Shown piece after piece: positions 57,647-64,000 of a stretch of DNA of 64,000 bases. The DNA comes from Rubripirellula reticaptiva. Its GTDB lineage: Bacteria; Planctomycetota; Planctomycetia; Pirellulales; Pirellulaceae. Where the stretch lies: NCBI RefSeq assembly GCF_007860175.1, contig NZ_SJPX01000004.1, forward strand, positions 620,001 through 684,000, read 5' to 3'. The stretch's first letter is position 1. The number at the start of each line of letters is the position of its first letter. A program made the translations under genes and the position numbers. The notes under the pieces were generated by a model that searched no databases, was not told where the DNA came from, and saw only the letters and a program-made list of their open reading frames with translations.

Positions 57647-58342
57647 CTACGCAGTTTGCAATTTTCTGGCAGATCTTGCCGTCATCAGTAATTGCACCGT
57701 GTCGTAAGCTGCGTGGGCAGTGATTGGGACCAGCAGATTGCCGCTCCAAATCAACAGACCGCCGAAGTAGAACCCCATCACGGTCGCCACGACGATGTAG
57801 AGCTTCGTCAGCGGGTGAACCAAGCCGAATGCAATCGATGAACCGACCAGCCCCACCGCCATCGCCATTGGTGCCGAGATTTCGGCTGGCTGCACGGCCG
57901 TCCAGCCCCGCGATAGCCAAGGCATCAGCCAGCCGCGAAACAGCAATTCTTCGCCGATCCCTGCGCACAGGCTGATCACGATCATTTCGGACGCTCGCAA
58001 TTGCAACAGCGATTGGATCACGCCATCGTCGCTTAGGCGTTCCAGCTTGCGAACAGGTTCCCACGGCAGACGCCGTAAACCGTCAATCGCCACTAGCATC
58101 GGGATGGTCGCAATCAAGCCATATCCCAAGCCGATGCCGATTGGCTGCAGCGATTCCCAATCGATTGGCCATGCCAGATCGATTTCGGGGATCGCCGCCC
58201 GAGTGTCTGGGCCCAATAGCCAACCCAATAGAATCGCAACTGCGCCTAACGCTGATTCGAAGAGTACTGCCGTAAAAAAGAAATCCTCGGGCGATTGATC
58301 GTCGGATTGAGGGTCGTCGGTTTCAAGTTCGTCCACAGACAC
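57647..58342 (-). CDS. CPBP-family intramembrane metalloprotease
   Basis: A 231-residue polytopic protein with the three CPBP (Rce1/Abi-type) motifs: EELLFRGWLMPW (glutamate pair and arginine), FGLVHPLTKLY (histidine) and HAAYDTVQLL (histidine). An acidic N-terminus precedes about six hydrophobic helices. Members cleave prenylated or membrane peptides, or act in bacteriocin immunity; the role here is unknown. The start is GTG 58342. A 99-bp gap separates it from the PSD1 gene. Confidence 0.88.
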   Translation of the reverse strand: MSVDELETDDPQSDDQSPEDFFFTAVLFESALGAVAILLGWLLGPDTRAAIPEIDLAWPIDWESLQPIGIGLGYGLIATIPMLVAIDGLRRLPWEPVRKLERLSDDGVIQSLLQLRASEMIVISLCAGIGEELLFRGWLMPWLSRGWTAVQPAEISAPMAMAVGLVGSSIAFGLVHPLTKLYIVVATVMGFYFGGLLIWSGNLLVPITAHAAYDTVQLLMTARSARKLQTA

Positions 58343-58584
58343 ACTATTTTTCAGTAGGAAATCGTTTGCCGCAGGCGGCCGGCAGCAGCGACGACTGTCA
58401 GCCTAGGCTGCCGCTACATTGTGTCACGTCGACACGGTCGTGTAGACCCGCCATCCCAACAGAAATGGGGCTGCTGATTCGATCACCGGTCGTAACAGCA
58501 CGGTTTCCGCCGCAACATCAAACGCGTCAGTGCTGTGACGGTTTGGGACTTCAAAGGTCGTCCCGATCAGCCTAGAGTGGTGCA

Positions 58585-58932
58585 ATGAATGATTCGTTTA
58601 CACCGCCGAGCTGCGATTCGAAAATCGATGACCCACTATCCGAGGAACAGTTTCACCGGATCGCCAAAGCAATCGCTGACCCCCAGCGGTTTGCCATTCT
58701 AAGTTGCATCGCAGCGACGACAGAGATTCCCTGCAAAACGTTAGTCGCGGAATTTCCCGTGACTCAGGCCACGATCTCGCACCATCTGAAGGAACTGGTG
58801 GCGGCGAATTTGATCCATTCGCGGCGCGAGGGGCAAATGGCGATTCTGTCTTGCCGACGGGACGTTTGTGATGCCTATGCCCGCTACCTGGTGCGGCGAC
58901 TGGTGACACCCGCCGATCGATCGGAACGGTAG
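58585..58932 (+). CDS. ArsR-family winged-helix regulator
   Basis: A 115-residue protein. The winged helix is AIADPQRFAILSCIAATTEI followed by the recognition helix in FPVTQATISHHLKELVAANL and a wing (HSRREGQMAILS). The CKTLVAEF segment has one cysteine, but the ELCVC metal-binding motif of ArsR/SmtB is not present, so metal sensing is not supported. It precedes folK by nine bases and may share its transcript. Confidence 0.9.
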   Translation: MNDSFTPPSCDSKIDDPLSEEQFHRIAKAIADPQRFAILSCIAATTEIPCKTLVAEFPVTQATISHHLKELVAANLIHSRREGQMAILSCRRDVCDAYARYLVRRLVTPADRSER

Positions 58933-58941
58933 GCCAATCTC

Positions 58942-59823
58942 ATGAACGCACAATGTTTGATCAGTTTCGGCAGCAATCTTGGCGACCGAGACCAGCGAAT
59001 CGCCGATGCGGCCGCGATTGTTTCTCAGTCGCCGCTAGTCAAAAATTTTTTGGCCAGCCGTTTGTTTGAAACGCCACCGATTGGTGGCCCGGGCGGCCAG
59101 GAACCCTTTCTGAACGCGGTCGCTGCATTCGATACCACGGCGACCGCACGCGAAGTTCTCGAACTACTGCAAGACACCGAAAATCGACTGGGACGACTGC
59201 GACGGCAACGCTGGGGTGCACGGTCGATTGACTTGGACGTCGTCTTACACGGCGAGTTGATTGGCGGGTCAAGTGCGTTGGTGGTTCCCCATCCTCGTTA
59301 CACCGCGCGTCAGTTTGTGCTGCAGCCCGCCTGTGATGTCGCACCGCACTATCGAGATCCTCGTTTCGGCTGGACGATCGAGCAACTCTCTTGTCACCTC
59401 AGCAAAGGCGCAGCTTCGCTTTCGATGATCGGCGGTGAGGGAACGATTCGCGAAGATCTTTGCCAACGGCTCGAGGCCGAGCATGGCGTCAAAACGTTCA
59501 CTGATCCGGAAACGGATCCGGCGAAATGTCGCGATCACGCGTCGTGGGTGTCCAGCTTTGTTCCACCGCTTCCAATGGAATCGGGCAGCGATGAATCATT
59601 GCCGATGACGCCTCGTTTGATCGTAAGGATCCAACGCATCACCCCAGCGACATGCTGGCCCGCACCGCATCAAATGTGGCCAGCTGGTGGCAGATGGCCT
59701 GAATACCGTTTGGAAGTTGACGATCAAGATTGGGCCGTCACCGAAATCGTATCGGCGCTAGCGTCGATGCGCTGTCCGATCCGTCCGGTAACCGCCGACG
59801 GATCATGGGCCGGTTCTCTCTAA
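58942..59823 (+). CDS. folK: HPPK (6-hydroxymethyl-dihydropterin pyrophosphokinase) with C-terminal extension
   Basis: The first 165 residues are a complete HPPK of folate synthesis: FGSNLGDRDQRI, GGQEPFLNAVAAFDT, LGRLRRQRWGARSIDLDVVL (the double-Asp metal site and arginines) and VVPHPRYTARQFVLQP. HPPK is usually about 160 residues, but this protein has 293. The extra 128 residues contain a polar segment and a compact region (LIVRIQRITPATCWPAPHQM, then LEVDDQDWAVTEIVSALASM) that I do not recognise and that is not DHPS or DHNA. Function of the tail is unknown. Confidence 0.9.
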   Translation: MNAQCLISFGSNLGDRDQRIADAAAIVSQSPLVKNFLASRLFETPPIGGPGGQEPFLNAVAAFDTTATAREVLELLQDTENRLGRLRRQRWGARSIDLDVVLHGELIGGSSALVVPHPRYTARQFVLQPACDVAPHYRDPRFGWTIEQLSCHLSKGAASLSMIGGEGTIREDLCQRLEAEHGVKTFTDPETDPAKCRDHASWVSSFVPPLPMESGSDESLPMTPRLIVRIQRITPATCWPAPHQMWPAGGRWPEYRLEVDDQDWAVTEIVSALASMRCPIRPVTADGSWAGSL

Positions 59824-59851
59824 ACTTCGGCTTGATTCGCCGTGCACGATT

Positions 59852-60247
59852 TCAGTGCGGTCTGATTTCAATCGGCATTCGATAACGGACCCATCCGGGC
59901 AGCGTCGCTCGTACGATCGCCGGTTTGCCAAAGGAAACTTTGACGCGGTGCGAGTACAGGCGATTGTCCAGTTCGATGCGATGCATCTCTGCCCACGGCA
60001 CGACCAGCGGTGGATGCCCAAGCCGAAACAGAAACGGCATGGCAATCTGGAGCCCGTCGTTGTTGACGCCAAAGGTCAGCGAAGAATGGTACTGGATAGG
60101 ACCGAACGTGGCGGTGCGAAACCGTCCCGTTTCATCGGCTGCAAACTCACGGCAAGCATATCGTTTGGACAGCTGCGCCCAACCGCTCATTCGAGCCAAC
60201 GAAAATGACACCAACAGCCACGCAATTGGAATCAACAGGAACCACAT
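59852..60247 (-). CDS. small membrane-anchored hypothetical protein
   Basis: A 131-residue protein with one N-terminal hydrophobic helix (FLLIPIAWLLVSFSLAR). A basic beta-rich domain follows (RTATFGPIQYHSSLTFGV, LVVPWAEMHRIEL, YSHRVKVSFGKPAIVRATLP) that may resemble a PH-like fold. ATG 60247 is used, with a TTG one codon before it. It is convergent with folK and precedes the PIN-TRAM gene's 3' end. No family is assigned. Confidence 0.6.
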   Translation of the reverse strand: MWFLLIPIAWLLVSFSLARMSGWAQLSKRYACREFAADETGRFRTATFGPIQYHSSLTFGVNNDGLQIAMPFLFRLGHPPLVVPWAEMHRIELDNRLYSHRVKVSFGKPAIVRATLPGWVRYRMPIEIRPH

Positions 60248-60277
60248 CAATCGCTTCCGATCAGCCAGGCTTCGGCT

Positions 60278-61285
60278 CTAGCGGCTTTCGACTTTCGAGA
60301 AAATCATCTTGCCAGCGTTGGTCTGCAGCGTGCTGGTCACTCGCACATCAAGCTCTTGTCCAATCCGATTACGCCCACCCTCGATCACGACCATTGTGCC
60401 GTCGTCCAGGTATCCGATGCCCTGTTCGGCACCTTCACCAGCCTTGATGACCTTCAAGCGGAATGTTTCGTCTGGCAAGAAAACTGGTCGAAGCGAATTG
60501 CTGATCTCATTCAAGTTGATCACGGGAACATTGTGCAGTTTGGCGACCTTGTTCAAGTTGAAGTCGCCCGTGACCACTTTGCCTTCCAGGTGCTTTGCCA
60601 ACAGCACTAATTTTAAATCAACCGTTTGGCCGGCGAGTTCAGGAAGCTCGCGGTCAAAAATCATCAGGTCAACATTGTCGTCCGCGCGCATTCGGTTCAG
60701 CACATCCAACCCGCGGCGTCCACGTGTTCGACGAAGCTTGTCGCTGCTGTCGGCGATCGCCTGCAATTCGGTCAACGCAAATCGAGGCATGATTAACTGG
60801 TTGTCAAAGATTCCCGTACCAACTAAATCAGCAATCCGGCCATCGATCACCACGCTGGTGTCCAAGATCAATGGTTTGAAACCCTTCACTTCACGGACGA
60901 ACTCGACATAGGGAATCAAAAAACGGAAGTCATCTTTAGTCTGAAGCAGCACACTGACGCAGATGTAGCACAGCACTAACGCCATCACCATTTGCGGAAT
61001 CGCTGGCCCGATCACTGTTTGCGCAAGCAGAGGCGCGATTGCAATCGACAAGACGTAAGTCAGTAACACGCCGATTAGCAATCCAAAATAGATCGACGAG
61101 ATCGTGTCGATCTTCTTTTTGGGGGCAAAAATGTCAGCGATCACGATCACGATGGCGAACGCCATTGTCCCGGCAAACACCAGCCAAGGCACCGAAGTCG
61201 ACGTGTCGAGCAACTGCGTATTGATAATTGCCGATACGCCACCGGCGCATAGCAAAAACAGAAAACGAAGAATGATCAGCGCCAT
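60278..61285 (-). CDS. PIN-TRAM domain membrane protein (YacL-like)
   Basis: A 335-residue protein. Four hydrophobic helices (about residues 1-120) are followed by a PIN nuclease domain with acidic residues in LILDTSVVIDGRIADL, FALTELQAIADSS and VVTGDFNLNKVAKL. A TRAM-type RNA-binding domain is at the end (GIGYLDDGTMVVIEGG, LDVRVTSTLQTNAGKMIFSK). It matches the widespread YacL group, probably a membrane-tethered RNase. ATG 61285 is preferred; a frame from 61399 is arginine-rich without the domain. Confidence 0.9.
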   Translation of the reverse strand: MALIILRFLFLLCAGGVSAIINTQLLDTSTSVPWLVFAGTMAFAIVIVIADIFAPKKKIDTISSIYFGLLIGVLLTYVLSIAIAPLLAQTVIGPAIPQMVMALVLCYICVSVLLQTKDDFRFLIPYVEFVREVKGFKPLILDTSVVIDGRIADLVGTGIFDNQLIMPRFALTELQAIADSSDKLRRTRGRRGLDVLNRMRADDNVDLMIFDRELPELAGQTVDLKLVLLAKHLEGKVVTGDFNLNKVAKLHNVPVINLNEISNSLRPVFLPDETFRLKVIKAGEGAEQGIGYLDDGTMVVIEGGRNRIGQELDVRVTSTLQTNAGKMIFSKVESR

Positions 61286-61651
61286 GAATCTCGGTGCCCG
61301 CAATGCGTGACGAAACAAAAAGCGACCGGCTACTTTCGTGCCGACGACTAAACGCCAGTGTAAATCAGTGCCGTCATGATCCCCAGGGGCGGATAACACG
61401 ATCCTAGAAGCTCTTATCGCTCTAGCACGGCATAATCCGCCTAACCGGTAAACAATGCGCTTTTAGCGACCAAGAACATGCCACTAATTTAGAAGAGTCT
61501 CAGTGGTAAACACATGGAAGTGTTCTTGAGTAGCGAGCCAATAGGTAAAGCGGCTCGCGAAAAATGAAGAACCCAAAAGGAACCCCGAAGTGGGTTTCAC
61601 GCCGTTGCCCGACGTCGTAGGCCCACATTTAAGGCTTTTTCGAAACCGGAT
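61286..61651. other. 366-bp region downstream of the cox operon with hairpins
   Basis: No gene is seen. Read on the minus strand, the cox operon is followed by AACCC-ACTTC-GGGGTT and CCTTTT near 61570-61597, a weak terminator candidate. A second hairpin, GCGAGCC with GGCTCGC (61533-61539 and 61552-61558), follows. The remaining 250 bp contain no recognised RNA family and must hold the promoter of the PIN-TRAM gene. Confidence 0.45.
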
Positions 61652-62035
61652 TTAACCTTCCGCGACAACTGGGACGACGTCATCAATCTTGGGTTCGAAT
61701 GAATCCGACGTCTGACTGCTGTCGGTCAATGTCAAAATGATGAACAAAGCCAAGAAGACGAATGACCCCAAAAACAGGATAGCATTGAACGGCTTGTCCC
61801 ACAGCAAGTGCATGAAAAACAGGCCCACTAACAGTGCCTTCACGGTCGCGATTCCCATCACGATGTACAAGTCAAAGCTGCCAAAGTCAAAGCTTGCTTG
61901 GGCGACGGTCAAGATCGTTAAGCCGATCAAAATCCCGAAGACTGTCAGCAACATCGATACCGGCATCGGGTGAGCAAAGTCATAGCCTTCGCGATGTTCG
62001 CCGTGGCCGTCTTCTGCATGGGAGTGAGCTGACAT
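61652..62035 (-). CDS. cytochrome c oxidase subunit IV-type protein
   Basis: The 127-residue protein has a His-rich N-terminus (SAHSHAEDGHGEHREGYDFAH), three transmembrane helices and an acidic C-terminus. It has the prokaryotic COX4/CyoD layout: MLLTVFGILIGLTILTVAQA, IVMGIATVKALLVGLFFMHL and a last helix. Subunit IV supports assembly of the heme-copper oxidase. It is the last gene of the minus-strand cox operon, 64 bp after subunit III. Confidence 0.9.
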   Translation of the reverse strand: MSAHSHAEDGHGEHREGYDFAHPMPVSMLLTVFGILIGLTILTVAQASFDFGSFDLYIVMGIATVKALLVGLFFMHLLWDKPFNAILFLGSFVFLALFIILTLTDSSQTSDSFEPKIDDVVPVVAEG

Positions 62036-62099
62036 CTTATTCTTTTCTAATCTAAATTCGTTGGTAATGTTTCTTCGCGTTTTGATTCAACCTGTCGGT

Positions 62100-63332
62100 C
62101 TAACGGATCAAATACAATAGCGGGAACAAGTAGATCCAAATCAAGTCAACCAAGTGCCAGTACAGCCCAACATAATCGACGGGGCCAAAATATTGACGGT
62201 TGAAGTCATGTCGGACTGACCGGATCAACAACCAAGTCAGAACCCCGATCCCGCATAAAATGTGGATCGCGTGAACGCCGGTCATGCAGTAGTAGATGCC
62301 GAAGAAGATGCCAGCAGTCCGGGGAGTCAAAACATTTTGTTCTGTTTCGCTAATGCCACCTTCGATCGTTGAAGTGTCGGTGACAACCGATCCTTGGGCC
62401 AAAGTCGTTTGACGTTCTCGAGCAGACAGTTCACTGCTGATTCCCGAGTTCGTCACGTCTGTCGCTAGGCGCTCGCGGATTGTCAGGTCCGAGTCAGTGC
62501 CAACCTGGACCGCAGCATGTTTAGCTGGGGACGCGTGGTCATGATCATGATCGCCAGTCGCCACATGTCCATCGCCGGCGTGTTCGCCCGCCACTGTGTG
62601 TGCACCGTGTCCCTCGTCGCTACCGCTTTCTAAGATCATACCAAGTCCAACACCCACAAAGAAGCAGATGCAGACGACCGACAATGGCATCGCACACGCG
62701 GTCTGGAACTTGTCGCCCTTCAAAACTGAAACCGCTAGCCATACCAGAACGCCAACCATTAGCAACGCGAATGGCGCACACAAAAAGTACAGGCCGTTTT
62801 CAAGGAAGAAAGCCGTGCCCGCCGAAAAACCATGCTTTTCGACCATTTCGGTCGCAGTTGGATGTGGGTTGGCGGGATCGTAAAAGAATGATCCGGCGGG
62901 CAACAAACCCATGCCCCATTTGTGCGAATACTCGATGGACTTGACGCCCAAAAAGATCATGGCACAGGACAGCGTCGACGCCAACATCGCGGTCAGCTTT
63001 TTGTATTCCTCGGTCTGGGAGCAACGCACAGCCCATGCCATCGTCAGCGAGCTAAACAACAACACGCCGGTATTGATCGCACCAAGTTTGGTGTTCAAAA
63101 ACTGACTGCTACCTTCAAAAACATCGGGCCTGAGCATGCGGAAGATCGCGTAGGCGCAGAACATACCGCCGAAAAACAACACTTCAGTAACGAGAAACAG
63201 CCAGATGCCCAACTTACCGCTGTCAAATTGCTGCTCGGGAGTGTCAAAATGGTGCGCCAAAAACGACGGATGGTCGTGATCGTGACCGTGCGCGTCGTGC
63301 GCATTTTCGGGAGCAACGTCGATGGTGGACAT
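62100..63332 (-). CDS. cytochrome c oxidase subunit III with His-rich insert
   Basis: A 410-residue protein. The usual subunit III helices are present: LGIWLFLVTEVLFFGGMFCA at the start, and GIYYCMTGVHAIHILCGIGV, YFGPVDYVGLYWHLVDLIWI at the end. Between helix 3 and the YYCMTG helix lies an insert of about 190 residues. It has two extra hydrophobic helices and a polar stretch rich in His and Asp (GEHAGDGHVATGDHDHDHAS) followed by a Ser/Thr/Glu segment. The N-terminus also has a His cluster (HDAHGHDHDHPSFLAHHF). Typical subunit III has about 200-280 residues. The His clusters could bind copper (inference). Confidence 0.92.
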   Translation of the reverse strand: MSTIDVAPENAHDAHGHDHDHPSFLAHHFDTPEQQFDSGKLGIWLFLVTEVLFFGGMFCAYAIFRMLRPDVFEGSSQFLNTKLGAINTGVLLFSSLTMAWAVRCSQTEEYKKLTAMLASTLSCAMIFLGVKSIEYSHKWGMGLLPAGSFFYDPANPHPTATEMVEKHGFSAGTAFFLENGLYFLCAPFALLMVGVLVWLAVSVLKGDKFQTACAMPLSVVCICFFVGVGLGMILESGSDEGHGAHTVAGEHAGDGHVATGDHDHDHASPAKHAAVQVGTDSDLTIRERLATDVTNSGISSELSARERQTTLAQGSVVTDTSTIEGGISETEQNVLTPRTAGIFFGIYYCMTGVHAIHILCGIGVLTWLLIRSVRHDFNRQYFGPVDYVGLYWHLVDLIWIYLFPLLYLIR

Positions 63333-63496
63333 GGATTGAATCTGAAAGAGGGTCCGAGATGACAGACTGTCATCCTACAAATTATGGGCGGTACGTCCAG
63401 AGACGGACCGGTCGTTGTTTTGATTTAGCACTAGCGTCCTAACCCGCTCGACGCAAGTCAGGGACTGCTTTTCTCTGGTGAGCGAATGACCGCGTC

Positions 63497-64000
63497 TTAG
63501 TGACCGTCTTTGGCGTGCGCGGGCACCGCATCGGGTATTTCACTTGGTGCGATTTTGCGTTCAGGTTCGGTGGAAACGTAGCGTTCGTTCGCCCCGTCCC
63601 ATTCGACATTGCTGAAATCGTAGGGATCGCCGACGACCGGTGCATGTTCAAAGTTGTAGAAAGGTGGCGGGCTGGTGCAATGCCATTCAAGTGTCGCACC
63701 GCCCCATGGATTCGCCGGCGCCTTCTTGCCCTTGACCAGCGAGGTCAGCAAGACAACTAAGGCGACCAACAAACCGACACCCAGCAGCAACGCACCGATG
63801 GTGCTCATTTGGTGCAAGTATGCAAACTCGGGGTCATAAGTCGCATAGCGTCGAGGCATCCCGCGACTGCCCAGTACGAATTGTGGCAAGAACGTCAGGT
63901 TGAAACCGACGAAGATGATCGCTGCAGACAATCGGCCGCCAAACTCACTGTACAACTTACCAAACATTTTTGGCCACCAGTGGAACACGCCGCCCAAGAA
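63497..64000 (-). CDS. cytochrome c oxidase subunit I, C-terminal part
   Basis: The frame is open at the right window edge, so only the last 167 residues are visible: the end of the helix XI-XII region (FHWWPKMFGKLYSEFGGRLS, then FVGFNLTFLPQFVLGSRGMP with RRY, MSTIGALLLGVGLLVALVVL) and a soluble tail with the conserved NPWGGATLEWHCTSPPPFYN. The catalytic histidines lie upstream of the window. It leads into subunits III and IV on the same strand, 164 bp before subunit III. Subunit II is not in the window and may precede subunit I. Confidence 0.95.
   Translation of the reverse strand, partial: FLGGVFHWWPKMFGKLYSEFGGRLSAAIIFVGFNLTFLPQFVLGSRGMPRRYATYDPEFAYLHQMSTIGALLLGVGLLVALVVLLTSLVKGKKAPANPWGGATLEWHCTSPPPFYNFEHAPVVGDPYDFSNVEWDGANERYVSTEPERKIAPSEIPDAVPAHAKDGH

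Overview
The window looks like a chromosome segment of a marine planctomycete of the Pirellulales (Rhodopirellula-like). The evidence is the gene repertoire: a secreted sulfatase, a c-type-cytochrome PSD1 (DUF1549/DUF1553) protein with its DUF1501 partner, a Tat-exported Gfo/Idh/MocA oxidoreductase, a BBP7-type outer-membrane barrel, leucine-rich-repeat lipoproteins, a ThuA-like protein and large PAS-rich kinases. Genus-level assignment is inference; no rRNA is present.

Positions 1-20400 read as a mobile or formerly mobile island. A tyrosine integrase (19303-20283, minus) lies directly beside the 3' end of tRNA-Val(GAC) at 20401-20474. Further left are an excisionase-like HTH protein (4311-4511), a VirD4/TraG-type coupling ATPase (5243-7099, minus) and a tight plus-strand operon (2-5246). 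That operon combines two von Willebrand A (VWA) proteins, one of them a lipoprotein, with small membrane proteins, a ParB/KfrA-like protein and basic orphans. The second att copy was not found, so the left border is probably outside the window.

Between 7.3 and 9 kb lies a gene graveyard: an M48 protease with two in-frame stops, a truncated mscL and a frameshifted DUF1328 gene, around an intact DUF3072 gene. From 8952 to 18272 a minus-strand signalling cluster follows: a MerR-like regulator, a collapsed CheB...receiver pseudogene, a 2586-residue CheB-CheR-PAS(x10)-GAF-histidine kinase-receiver protein, an orphan receiver tail and a single-domain response regulator. The receiver-tail remnants on both sides of the giant gene suggest recombination between tandem paralogues. 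A proline-rich membrane-anchored gene with an in-frame TGA lies next to the integrase.

From 20.4 kb rightward the region looks like core chromosome. It carries infC, a Nif3-like gene, a GT2 glycosyltransferase coupled to a remotely BshC-like gene, an EVE-domain gene, a hexose-6-phosphate mutarotase and tRNA-Pro(TGG). An SDR / ketosynthase / acyl-carrier-protein trio (27535-30335) follows, then small secreted proteins, a solitary oxidase subunit III-like gene and a KDPG-aldolase-like gene that lacks the Schiff-base lysine. Next come a peptidase-like/LRR protein, a sulfatase, an LRR lipoprotein, an oxidoreductase, a DUF485-sodium:solute symporter pair, a VWA membrane protein, a PrpE/ApaH-like phosphatase, a BBP7 barrel, a PaaI thioesterase, an NtrC-type regulator and carB.

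The last part holds the PSD1-DUF1501-ThuA operon (57547 down to 52496), a CPBP protease, an ArsR regulator, folK with a long unexplained tail, a PIN-TRAM protein, and the 3' part of a cytochrome c oxidase operon (coxI partial, coxIII, coxIV) running off the right edge. The least explained features are the VWA/coupling-protein module, the recombinant giant kinase locus, the lysine-less KDPG-aldolase homologue and the stand-alone ketosynthase-ACP-reductase cluster.
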